A DNA stretch of 64,000 nucleotides from Acanthornis magna (taxonomy: Eukaryota > Chordata > Aves > Passeriformes > Acanthizidae). Shown here one piece after another: positions 45,166 through 56,227 of the stretch; position 1 is the stretch's first letter, and each line of letters opens with the position of its first letter. The notes beneath the pieces were generated by a model. That model saw nothing but the letters and a program-made list of their open reading frames with translations, searched no databases and had not been told where the DNA came from. A program made the translations under genes and the position numbers. The stretch covers positions 3,782,001 to 3,846,000 of the forward strand of contig JAWUZG010000332.1 in NCBI GenBank assembly GCA_036785705.1, in the 5' to 3' direction.

Positions 45166-48100
45166 TCTTTCTTGGCAGTTGTCCTCTTATCTGCTTCTCA
45201 TTCTTTAGTGTGCCTTAAAACCCAGCATTCTCTCCTCCAGGATTGCTGTATCATCCCTCCCTCTGTCCCTGGCTGCACAAACAGCAGGGGCTGTTGGCTG
45301 GCAAACAGTGCAGTCCTGGGGCTGCTGTCTCACCTCACCTTCAATGCTTTTCACCCTCAAGGAGGGAGTAATCTGATAAAAACCTGATGCAAAGAAGATT
45401 ATTCCCAATTCAGGTCCAGTATCTGAAAACATGCTTCAGACAAACTGGCCTCAGGAGACAAACTGGCTCCACCGTGGGCTGAATTTAACGAGGCTGCTGT
45501 TCCAGTCCTTGTCACTGGGCACCAGGCTGGGTGAGGAGCAAATCATGCACAGCCTTTTCCCAGTACTGCAGGCACTGCACAGACTGCGGTACTTGACCCT
45601 GGGGGGGCTGGACAAGGAGGATCTCACTGGGGCATGTTCCCTTTGCTTTAAATTGGGCTTTGTCTCTCCTCCTGTCTGGCACCCAGAACACGTTTGCAAG
45701 ACCATTGTAAGATGAGGCTTGTGCTGTGTAAATCCCTCCAATCCAGGTCTTGTTTAAGACTGATGCTGATTTTCAGTGTAAACACTGACTTAGGCTGAGG
45801 ACTGTGCTGTTCTTAGCCCTGCAGCTGACTAGGTTAAAAACATCTGCTTGCTATAACAGTTAATTAAGACTTTACTAATTTTAAAAAATGTTAGAGGATG
45901 TTTTCAAATTCTGTCGTTTTGGGAGATGTCTCTCATCTGTTGTAGTCTAGAAGAAGGCTGAAGGGTCTGAAGCCCTGAATTATTATTGTACGTTTGAGCT
46001 GAGGGAAAGTTTGTTTCTCATATGACATGTCTCCTGTACGCTTTCTAACCTCTGTGCTGGGTTTATAGTGCTTTGGAGGGCTGGCTGATGCCTGCTGACA
46101 TCCTGCAGAGACCTGAGTGTTTGCTACAGAAGGTGTGCTGACTCCTGAGAGGTGTGCTTGCAGCCCTGCCTTTTGGAAGTGTTGAATCCTTCCCGGGCAC
46201 ATTGATACACCATAAATGCTGATTAGTATCAATTCCATTATCTCAAGGATCTCTTAATCCCATCCCTGTGTGCTGAGGTGAGGAGACAACATCTTTTCCA
46301 GCCCTGAGCTCAACTGCAAGAAAATCTTCCGCGTGGTTCCTGCTGAGCCCTAACCCGTGCCTGGCACCTGGGCTGGCATGTGAGAGGAGAACAGCTTTTC
46401 CCAGTGCAGTGTTGGCTCTGGAAAGTGCTGGCTTGGCTTGCCTGCACAGTGATTTCCCTGAAATGTGTGCCCTGTTCAGCTCCCTGAAAGATGAAACAGC
46501 TCTCCAGGGTGAGCGTAAGAGCTACTCAGACTTATGGGAACGGAATTTTCCTGACCTGCTGAACATAGGCATGTGGCCATGGAAGAGGGCAGGTCTGATA
46601 CCAGTGTGAGTAGTTGTAAATCAGTTGTTTCTGCTTGAGCCCAGGCTGAAATCTGGGCTGGGTCAGGAGTGGCTGCCTGGTGGCAGAGGGGATTTGCAGG
46701 TGGAACTGCCTGTACTCCATGGTGTTTTCATTCCGTGACACTTGGTTTCTGCTCAGGTGGCTCTGGCAGTAGCCATTTGTGTTTGGAGCTGGGAGTTGTG
46801 AAACTTGTTCTGAGCACTTTGCAGCTTTGGAAGACTTTTTCTTGGAAGGGGGCTATTGAATTTCCATCTGGCTCTGGTATCTGTTTCAGGAGTGTGCTGA
46901 GGTATTTCCTGAAATCTGTGTGTGGTGTCAGTAGAGACTGTACACAGTGAAAGCCTCCGGGCAGGAAGGAGTTGGGCAGCTGGGAAATACAGGCCTGAAG
47001 CTTTTAGGCATGAGCAAATACCCCCAGAGAGGAGAAAGAACAATTAAATGCCTTCCTTGCCAAGGGAGTTAGATCTCATCTGTGCCCAGGCTGTTCCCTG
47101 GAGGTCTCATGGGCAAGGGAGGAGGCCTGGTGCAGAGAACAGCCTTGATGGCAGCTCATATGAAAGTTTAGTCCCTGCTCCCCAGTCCTGCAATCTCTTC
47201 TGCGCTTGCTGGCTGTGTGGGGTTTATTTCAGGAGAAGTGAATGTCTGGGAGGTCACGGCTGGGTGTTCCTTCCTCCTGCAGCTCTGGGTCTGCGGACCA
47301 GAGTGTGCACCTCAAAGAGGGGCTCAGGGGCACTTGATTTCCTGTCACTGTCACTTCTGCATCCCCAGGATGCACTTGTGCTGACTTTCCCTTCGCTGGT
47401 GTTCATAATGAACAGAAAAGCTTTCCAAGGACCTGGGTGAGAACGGTTTGAAAGTAAAAGCAGGTGCACAGGCTGACCTGACTTAGCAATCTACTGCAGG
47501 CAGCACAAAATCATTCTAAGTGGTGGTGAGCAGTTCTAAGCAAGAGTTCTTGCTCGCTAAAGAACTGAAAACAAAGCTCTTGGTGCAGAAGTGGCTTGTG
47601 ATAAAACCCACTTAATTGACAAGTGGGAAGAGGCTTATGGGTCCCTTCTGTGCTATGCACTCCCTCCCAGATGAGACTCTGGTATTAACTAACACTCCTG
47701 CTCTGACCAGCTGTTACCATGGCAAACAGCCATTCTGATAGCACAGGAAGGGATTTTGGGCTGCAGTAGCAGTGATTGGTGAACTACTTGCTGCTTCCTC
47801 TCATGTGGCCCAGGCCTTGCCTCACAGCCAGGAGTGCAGGTAAGGGGTCTGTGCTGTCACACGGCTGTGCTAAAGGAGGGTAAACTTCAGGGCAGTGTGA
47901 TTTGAGCCCTCCCACCTTAAGAGGAGGGGAATCCCTGCGGCACCGAGCCTGCCCCTTCCTGGCTTCTCTGTCCCTGGATGTCATTCCTGTCATGCCTGAA
48001 ATACCCAGCAAGAGCAGCAGGACTTGTGGGAGAGCTTGTGGAGCTCAAGGGCTCTCAGGCACCATCACCACCCCCATGTAAGCTGGTACCGTGACAGTGA

Positions 48101-50077
48101 TATCTGTGTAGGGGCCCTGGGAGAGGATGGACTGGTTCTGGCATCAAAGCCAGTGCCCTTGTGCTGCAATCCTTGTAGACCCAGTAAAGCACTGCAATAA
48201 GGGGCATTGCAGTCTAAGGTCATGATTTTAGTTTATGCCAAACCGGGTGAAAAGTACGGCTCATTCCTTTCCCTCGTGGAGCTAATGATTAATGTATCAA
48301 TTAGGTATGAGAAGAAACAAAATGTGTATGCTTAAGATAAAGTAGACTGTACATGAAATAAGAAGGTATTGTAGTGTTTGTTTTAAAAACAAAGTGGGAG
48401 TTATTTGCACTGGTTTGTGCAGGCCAGTACTGTGTGATTACAGGGAGTGATACCATTTTCGGGGTAAGCATGATTCATTGTGGTCTACACTCTTTAAGGC
48501 TGATTAGGAGGTGGGAGAGTCTCTCAGCTTCTCCCATCCTGTTTTGAAGAAACAATGAAACCATCAAAACTAGAGCCTAGAACTGAGTGTTGTCTAGCAC
48601 CTCCAAGAGAAATCGCCCTTGTTTCTCTTCTTTTTGGGACCCCCAGGCTTCCACTCATAGTGGCGAGGACCCTTCGTGCTGTAGGAGGTGCCCGACCTTG
48701 GCCAAAAGAGAGGCACAAAGCAGCTGATGAGGTCCCCAATAAGGCTCACCACAGAAAACTGTGTGGCTTTAGCTTGGAGGCACTCAGGCTTTTGACAACT
48801 ATCTCACAGAAGCAGCAATTCCCTTCGTTGACAGATTTTGGATTAGGTTTTGTTGGCAAAGGAATCCCAGTAGAACACCTGATGTCTGTCAATGGAATCC
48901 TGCTGGTTGCAGTCATTTGGGAAGCAGTGGGGGGACTTGCATCAATAACAGGCTGTGCAAGACTTCCCAATAAAATGCTTTCAGGAGGTTTGGGTATGGT
49001 GCTTGGGGTGTTACTGAACTCACTTCCTGTGCTGTTGACACTGTGTTCGTACAGCACTACTGCATGGGCTGGGAGGAGTGGGTGAAGGTGCTACCACATG
49101 CTCCTGATGTCCTTGGGTACTCGTGTGATTCTGTTAGTGCTCTGAAGCCAACATTCAGGTGCACAGTGTACAAAATGAGAAGATTGGTGTAGGGTGTCTC
49201 CGGCTTAGTGAGAGGCTGGGCTGGGAGCCCATCTTTGAGCTGGTTTTTAGCTTGCATGCTTTGGTGGCTGTAGCTGAACAGTTCACCACCTTTCACCTGT
49301 TCTGCTCCCCTGCTGTCCCCTGCAAGCCCCACACCCAGATCAGAAAAACTGTTTAGAATTAATGCTGCATAGTTGTGGTTTAATCTCTCTGGCAATTTGT
49401 GTAGTGACAGCAACAAAGCTGCAACTCCTGAAGCATTGATGGGGCTTCAAAGAAAGCTTCGTTAAACACAAACTGTGAGGGAGGGGTGGCTGTCTCTCTT
49501 CAGAGCATTGCCCAGATGCTCTCCAAATGTGAAAGTTTCCAGTGTTGGTGGTGTGCACACTCAGACTGCAGCAGTGGTTGCACCAGCTCCCGTGAGCTGG
49601 CAGAGGCAGAGCTGCCCTCGAGATTTGCTGTCCCTGGAGAGGCGCTCTGCAGTGGAAGGTGGCAACTTCTCAAATGTATATCTCAGGTATTGTCTTTGGG
49701 GCACTCCTTGAAATTGGAAGGTGAGTGGGTTTGTAAAAGTACCACAGCTGCCTGTCATAGGGGAAACCACAGCTTTCTTTCAGAAGGTTTCTGCAGATTG
49801 CCACCATATGCTGCTGGTTTAAATAGCTTCCAACTTTTAGCAGAAGAGAGGGAACAAACATGGTCTCTTTTTTTAGTGCTGTTTCACTGTCTCTAACAGA
49901 AAGGCTGACCCCAAACCCATGGTGAGTCCTGGAAAGGTCTTGGCATGGCTGCTGTCCCTTGCCCTGTCCCAGTCCTGCCCCCAGCTGTTAGTGGGCAGCT
50001 GTGCCTGTCCTTCAGCCGGCTCCAGGCAGCCCTTTCCAGCACAGCACAGCAGCAGTGCCAGAGGGCTGGCTGGAGGG

Positions 50078-50150
50078 GGCAGGGACAGGGGGTGATGCCC
50101 ACAGGCATTGGGCTGGCAGGGACAGAGGGTGATGCCCACAGACACTGTGA
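50078..50150 (+). repeat. 37-bp direct duplication
   Basis: Two copies (50078-50114 and 50115-50150) share the blocks GGCAGGGACAG and GGGTGATGCCCACAG with several differences. It lies within CYSTM1 intron 2 and is probably a small minisatellite seed. Confidence 0.8.
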
Positions 50151-52542
50151 CCCTCTTGTGCGGAGAGGCAGCGTCCAACACGAGTCAGCTGAGCAGCCAT
50201 GCTGAGAGCGCCTGGTTCCCCCTGCACAGCCCAAGCTTGGGAAAGCCATTTTGTTTAATAATTCAGCAAGTGTTTCATAACAGCACTTTGTACATGCCTT
50301 GAACATGCTTCATCAGCATGTCCCTGACACTTGGCTCTAGCTTAAAACTTCTAATGGATTAATCATAAATACTTCAGGAAAACAGTTCTTGCATCCCTGC
50401 AGTCCTGGACAGCTGATGGTAACTGGCAAAGAGCAGCCTCCTTGTGCTGTGTGGATCTGGATGTCTCAGGGGGCTGGGGCGCTCAGTTTTGGGTATGGCA
50501 ATGCTCTGGCAGCAGCAATCCAGCTCTCCATGGCTCAGAGGTGGGATAGTTTGAGTGGTAACCTGGCAGCTGGTTGGAAGTCAGGACTCCAGGGCAGGGA
50601 TGTCCCCATCTTACACAGGCCTCTTGGAGCATTTGGTGTGTGTTTTGTAACAGGATTGTAACAGGACCTTCTTAGAGCAAACAAACACACCAAAGAGCTG
50701 CTTGTTTAGAGCTCCTGGATCCACCAGGAAAAAGAAGCCCAGACCAAGCCCCTGGGTCACCTCTCCATGGAGATCAGGCAATGGACACAGGTCCCGACAC
50801 ACTGCTATGTAAGGTCAGAGCTCACAAGCCTCCATGTTCTCTTTGTAAGTCTTCCAAACATGGCTTGGGCTGCAGGCAGAGAGGAGGGGAGGGCCTGACC
50901 AAAGTTCTGTCTGCCGTGGGACATATTCCCGGTAGGATAGGATGGGATGGGTCTGTGACCCACCCTTTCCGAGGGATGAAAGATGCAGCCGTGGTGCCGG
51001 GCTTACAAGTCATGGACCTTGTTCTGCACTCCTTGCGGGTGTGGCAGGGGCTGGCCCTGGGCTGTGGGCAGGAGGTGGTGCAGCCTCCCCCCAGCAGCAG
51101 CGCAGGGAGCGAGGCTTCCATCAGGTCCTGCTCTGCTCCTGCTGGGAGGTGCCAGCCTGGGCTCTGCAGGGTGGGCAGGGACAGCAGCTCCTGCGGGAGG
51201 AGAGCGCGTGGCACCTCTCCTGCTCCAGCACAGCCTGTCACAGCGCTGAGCTGAGCGTGCTGCCACCTCCTCCTGGGGCTGAGGGAAAAGGGGTGTGCCT
51301 CCATCCAACACATTCCTGGAGCAAGGGCTGCAGGCGCTGTGACTGAATGGTCAGAGGGAAGGGGGACAGCAGTGCTGTGCTGATGCCATGCAGGGGCTCC
51401 CCTGGAGCTGGGCTGTGCTTGTGCAGAGGATGCCTCTTCTCTTATTCCCCTTGATGAGAGGAAGGCTGCCTCAGGCTCGGGCACAGGCTGTACCCAAGTG
51501 CAGAAGTTTGGGGGATACTGGACTCCCCCTCTCTGCCTCACTTGGTGATGTCAGGGTTTTGGCATTGTGTAAGCTAGAGCATCCTCCGCCCCTCGCTCTG
51601 CAGAGCTGAAGTAGTGACTGGGGAATGGTTTCCTGAGCACAAAGCAAGCCTGTGGGAGGGCCAGGTGGATGCCATGAGCTGTGTCCTGCCCAGGCTTCTG
51701 CCTGCCAGCACCATGTGTCCAGCACTAGGTGCCTGCCTGTGTTGGACTCCTGTGTGAGGGCACATTTCCCACGCAGACCATAACAATCAGAACCAAGAAA
51801 ACTGTCGGGAAGGACAGTCACCTGCCTGCCCTCAGACTGCTGCAGTTCTGTGTGTGACAGCCTGGGCTCAGCAAGGAGGAGCCAAAGATAAACTGGTCCC
51901 CTATCCTAAGGGGCCTCAGGAGCTGGCACAAAGAGCAGGCAGCATGCTGGCCTCAGGTAGGAGACCCTGCCTGGAGAGCTCCATCCAAACCTGGGGCTCC
52001 CTCCCCTGTGCTCAAAGCAGTTTACTGCAACATGCAGTAAATCCCAGTAGACTGCAAGAGCCTCTGGGCAGAGATTTCTGTCCATGAGGCAATACCTGAT
52101 GTGGATGTTTGGGCACCTGCCCATTGGCCAGTGAGGTGTCACTGCACTGCCACCTCCTAGCCTGTGCCTCGGGTGCTGAGCTGACAGAGCTGGGAGTCCC
52201 CTTGCATGCAGGAGGGACACAGAGCTGGAGCAAGGGCTGGTCCCTGTCCAGGCCTGGTCCCTGTCCTGTCATCCTAGGGAAGGAGGCAGTTCTGTGTGTG
52301 GTAGGGCTGGAGCAGTGTTGGAGCAGGCTGAGCAGTGCCAGTCTAACCAGACAGGCTGCAGATATGCTTGCAGCTGGGGAAGCTGGCACCTCCTGGAAAG
52401 CTGAGCTGGGGGCCTATCCAGCCTCTCCTGCCTCTGTGGCACCTGTTTCTTGTGAAGTTTCAGTGACTGTCCTCACTGTGTGTTGCGATTGTGCGCGGCG
52501 GTGCTGCTGCTCTGAGACTCACCAGCCCCTCTGTGTCCACAG

Positions 52543-52649
52543 TGTACGTCGTGGAGGAGCGGCGGAGGGACGACACGGGCGAGAGCGCCTGCCTGACGGC
52601 GTGCTGGACCGCGCTCTGCTGCTGCTGCCTCTGGGACATGCTGACCTGA
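52543..52649 (+). CDS. CYSTM1: CYSTM1 terminal coding exon 3 (rest of codon 77 to stop)
   Basis: This exon encodes residues 77-111 and the TGA stop (52647-52649). The split codon 77 (G from exon 2 plus TG) reads Val and continues into VYVVEERRRDDTG. The C-terminal CYSTM module follows, with Cys at 93, 97, 102, 103, 104 and 105 and the ending CCCCLWDML-T, which is essentially identical to vertebrate CYSTM1. In this family the short hydrophobic, Cys-rich tail is thought to insert in or associate with membranes, with S-acylation plausible for the CCCC cluster. Because the tail is at the extreme C-terminus, the bulk of the protein would face the cytosol. The acceptor is CCACAG (AG at 52541-52542). 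There are no frameshifts or missing key residues. Confidence 0.97.
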
Positions 52650-52990
52650 CGCCGCTGCCGCCCCACTGCTCACCGAGTGCTATGCAGGCTCCCCACTCCT
52701 GTCCCGACTTCTTTCTGTTACTGTAATCAACGCTCTGCTTTGCACAGCCAAGAGTTCCCGTCTGTCCGTCCTAGCGCCTTGTCGGGGTGGGGGGTGCACT
52801 CCTTTATTTTAGTAAAGGAAAAAAATCCCTTTTTAACATTTCTAAGACTTTTGTTGTAACTTTGAAGAATGTGCTAATGGTGTATTTCAGCCAAAGGCAT
52901 TCTGATGAAATGTATATTTACCAGTTGAGATTTTCCTAGCCCTAGAGACGAAGACGTACGCAATAATTAAAGCCAACAGTTGATTTTCTT
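52650..52990 (+). terminator. CYSTM1: CYSTM1 3' UTR and poly(A) signal
   Basis: A 3' UTR of about 340 nt becomes AT-rich in its second half and contains the common variant poly(A) signal ATTAAA at 52966-52971. T/GT-rich sequence follows (from about 52980), consistent with cleavage near 52985-52990. No canonical AATAAA is nearer the stop. Confidence 0.75.
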
Positions 52991-55900
52991 CGCTAGGCCC
53001 CGGCTGTTTCAGTAAATCTGTCTGCAGGGTGGGTGTCCCCCCTGGTGCTGTCTGTCCTTGGCCCCCTGGGAGCAGGGGCTCTGTAGGTGGGAGTCCTGGG
53101 TCTGGCACCTCTATCCCACACAGGGCAACACAGTCATGTTTTCATCCTGCAGAGCTGGCCAGTCACGTCCCCTTCTGCAACCAGGGCCCTCGTGGGACAG
53201 CAGAGCTGGGAGAAGCACAGGCTCGGCTGTTGTGTGTGTGCACCAGCAGCTCCTGGGGAAGGGCTGGTCCCAAGCTGTGATCCATCACCCTGTGCTGCAG
53301 AGCAGAGGCTTGCGGGGGGGTAAATTAATGGGTAAGAAGAGACAAGCCATGGATTAATCTAGTGCTGAGGATTTAGAGCTGAAGCTGTTCCAGGGCACGC
53401 CTGGCCAGAAAAGGGATAAAAAGCTTTTGTCTGAAGAAAAGTGGGGAAAACCTGCTCCTGGTCCCACAGGGGGTGTGTCCCCCCCTGCTTCTCCCCCAGC
53501 CTAGGGAGCAAAGCTGACCCCAGTGTCCTGATACACACCGGCTTTGCTTGGCACTGCCTGGAGATCACCCAGGGATCCTGGATCTGTTTGCAAAGGGCGT
53601 TGCACACTCTGTCCCTTGGTTGTGCAGCGTGGGCGCTCTGTAGGGCTCCACTCGGGGTTTAGCAGTGCAGTGTGGGGCTCTGGTCTGGGGCAAGCTGATG
53701 TGTTTGGGGTTGATTGCAAGGGTCCCTTGCAAACCCCTGTCCCCAGGAGCTGCCTTCTGGGGGCCGCACCTCTGCAGTGCTAAGCTCAGGTTCCCAGAGG
53801 TCCCTGCCCTGGGAATGAGCACTGTCACATTCCCTGTCACTGTCACATCCCTGGCAGCTTGGCAGCTGTCTGGAATCAGGAGCGGAGTCCCTGGCTCACC
53901 CTCCTCGGTGCGGGGGAGGGAAGTGGAGCATGTGGCTGCCCTCTGGCCATGGCTGTGCCTGCCCCTGCCAGCCCTGTGTCCCAGTGCAGTGCTCAGCACT
54001 CCCAGCCTGGCCTTGGCTCTCCCCAGAAATGGCCCTGCTGGGCCCGGGTGAGCCTCAGCCCTGTGCACTCACCTCAGCTCCTCACTGCTGGAGCTGGTCT
54101 GGGGCCGTTTGCCCCCAGTCCCCAGCGTGGGACAGGACCAGGACTTGGGTTCACTGTCTTCTGCTCTGACATCTGTCATAGACCCACCCAGTGCTGCAGC
54201 AGCACTCTCAGGGCCACAGTGCCTGTGCATGGCGACATGGACGGGACAGGACATCTCCACCCGCTGGCCACTGCAGCCAGCAAGGAGCTGACCCTGGCCA
54301 GGCCTGCTCCCTGCCCTGTGACCACATGGGGACACCTGGTCCAGGACCCACCTGTTTGCCCCCCCCCCCACCTTTCCCGATGTCAGCACACACAGGAGCT
54401 GAGGTTGGGAAGCAGCACATGTGGCAGCTCATGGTGGGTGAGGGAATGAAGCAGCTCCTGCACACAGGAGCTCAGACAGACCTGGGGGGCTGGGAGCCCA
54501 CCCAAGGCCTGGCAGCTCCCATGACCACCAGTCCCTCATGGGCCCACCCCCAAGCCTGGCAGAACCCACAGGCACAGCACAGGCAAGAACGCACCCAAGG
54601 ACACGTTCTCTGGGGCCTTTGCCAGGTATGTCTGCACAGAGCTTGAGCCCCGTGTCTGACCTACACCCATCCCAGGGGAGCCCCCTGGATCACCTTTGGG
54701 GGTACGGTGCTGATACCTGGGAGTGGGACACTATTGGATGAAGAGAAAAGATGTTTGGGATTGCACAAGACTTGCTATGGGATGTTTTAGGGCGGTCCCT
54801 AAGGCAGAGGTGGAGGTGATTTTGGAATTGTGGAAAAGTAGCAAGGTGTGCGGCTGAAGGGCCCAGGCAGGTGAGCAGCTGGTCAGCACACATGTCCAGC
54901 TCCTGATCCCCACAGTCTGTCCGAGCTTATCAAATTCCCCCTGAGGGCTGTCTGAGTGTGCCCGCTTGAGTGTCCCGAGGGGAGCAGCCACGGCCCCGTG
55001 TCTGTGGGACAGCGGCTGCAGCAGGGGCTGTGTGTGGTCACTGCTGGAGATGAAGCCAGACCCGCTGATGACGCAGGTGACACGGCTGGGGAGCCTGGTG
55101 GCAGCGAAGGGCCAGCCCAGAGTGTGACAGCACCCGTGTGCCTATGGGATGACAGCACGGGGGGTCGGCAACGGGACCTGGAACCTCCTGGGAACTCCTG
55201 CCCAGCTCCAAAATCCCGGGAACCGCTGGAGGGCGCTGGGGAGAGCGGCGGGGCCGGGCCACTGCAGTGCCCACAAGGGCCACACGGTGGAGCTGTCCGG
55301 CCGCGCTCCGCCGGGCCCTGCCGGGACAGCGGGAACGGAACGGGACAGAGGGAATGGAACAGGAGAGAGAGAATGGAACGGGACAGCGGGAATGGAATGG
55401 GACAGAGGGAATGGAACGGGACAGCGGGAATGGAATGGGACAGAGGGAATGGAACGGGACAGCGGGAACGGAACGGGACAGCGGGAATGGAACGGGACAG
55501 CGGGAATGGAACGGGACAGAGGGAATGGAACGGGACAGAGAGAATGGAACGGGACAGAGGGAATGGAACGGGACAGCGGGAACGGAACGGGACAGAGGGA
55601 ATGGAACGGGACAGCGGGAATGGAACGGGACAGCGGGAATGGAACGGGACAGAGGGAATGGAACGGGACAGAGGGAATGGACCAAGACAGTAGAAACGGC
55701 CTGAGACAGAGAGAATGACCCAGGACAGCAGGAATGACCTCCTGGCAGAGGCTGGCTGAACCTGAGCCAGTTCCTGTGCCAGTGCCTGTGCCCATGCTCA
55801 CATCTGTGCCTGTCCTCATGCCTGTGTCCATCTCCATGGCAGTGTGTGTGACTGTGCCAGCCCTGCCCACCTCCCTCTTCCCCCACCACCACTCCCTAGC

Positions 55901-56064
55901 AGGACCTTCCCCAGTGCCCACAGCAGGCAGTGGGTGTCCACAGGATGAGGGTACAGCTGCTCTAGGGAAGCAGGATTCCCTGCAGGCCCCTCACCCCAGC
56001 TCCTCCCACCACCCCGTTTCTCCATCACACCTGTGCAGGGAGAGCAGCCACAGAGATATGAGCT
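52991..56064. other. Convergent intergenic gap between CYSTM1 and PFDN1
   Basis: About 3.1 kb lies between the inferred poly(A) sites of the two converging genes. The sequence is GC-rich with many chance open frames on both strands and a C-run at about 54359-54369. The main landmark is the 19-bp minisatellite at 55327-55725. I see no gene. Confidence 0.7.
55327..55725 (+). repeat. 19-bp minisatellite, about 21 copies
   Basis: The unit CAGAGGGAATGGAACGGGA, with the common variant CAGCGGGAATGGAACGGGA, repeats with an exact 19-bp period from 55327. The last three units (from 55669) decay. No unit in the main block is longer or shorter than 19 bp. Because 19 is not a multiple of three and no stop arises in any frame, the array opens long frames on both strands, with repeating WNGTEGMERD-like protein on the plus strand and SVPFHSLCPVPFPL-like protein on the minus strand. 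These are artefacts of the repeat. Confidence 0.97.
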
Positions 56065-56143
56065 GTGTGTCACAGGAGTGTTTTATTGGGAGAGGAGGGG
56101 GGAGGAGGCAATGGGGATCAGCCCAGGGCATCCAGCGGTGCCA
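56065..56143 (-). terminator. PFDN1: PFDN1 3' UTR and poly(A) signal
   Basis: On the minus strand the stop codon (56146-56144) is followed about 57 bases later by AATAAA (complement of TTTATT at 56082-56087). The 3' UTR is therefore only about 75-80 nt, with cleavage near 56065. This is unusually short for a vertebrate gene. Confidence 0.8.
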
Positions 56144-56227
56144 CTACTGTGCCCTGCGGGCCATCAGCATCTCCCGGATATTGTCTTCTGCTTCCTTCAC
56201 ACTCCGCTCCAGGTACGACTTCTTCTG
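56144..56227 (-). CDS. PFDN1: PFDN1 last coding exon (C-terminal 27 residues and stop)
   Basis: On the minus strand this exon encodes QKKSYLERSVKEAEDNIREM followed by LMARRAQ and a TAG stop, which I recall as identical to the C-terminus of mammalian prefoldin subunit 1. PFDN1 is one of the four beta-type subunits of the hexameric prefoldin co-chaperone, which captures nascent actin and tubulin and passes them to the cytosolic chaperonin TRiC/CCT. The segment is the end of the second long coiled-coil helix that forms one tentacle. The exon follows the acceptor CTGCCTTGCAG|CAGAAG. Because the next three bases are CAG, the acceptor is a NAGNAG tandem, and use of the second AG would drop one Gln. 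The exon begins in phase 0. Upstream exons are not in the window. Confidence 0.97.
   Translation of the reverse strand, partial: QKKSYLERSVKEAEDNIREMLMARRAQ

Larger units (their letters stand above)
40799..52542 (+). other. CYSTM1: CYSTM1 intron 2 (phase 1)
   Basis: An intron of about 11.7 kb with GT at 40799-40800 and AG at 52541-52542. It contains a decayed CR1-like piece (about 41410-41545), a minus-oriented CR1 (42310-42690), an 18-bp tandem duplication near 44341-44376, a 24-bp A run (45142-45165) and a 37-bp direct duplication (50078-50150). Open frames up to 239 codons occur but lack start context, splice sites or family resemblance. I see no other exon. Confidence 0.85.

Noticed and set aside
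50822..51541. 239-codon minus-strand open frame in CYSTM1 intron 2
   Set aside because: It is a chance GC-rich frame, overlapped by equally long plus-strand frames, with no family resemblance.
54956..55921. Long open frames on both strands (up to 284 codons) with repetitive protein
   Set aside because: They are produced by the 19-bp minisatellite, which is open in all frames because it lacks stop triplets and has a period not divisible by three.
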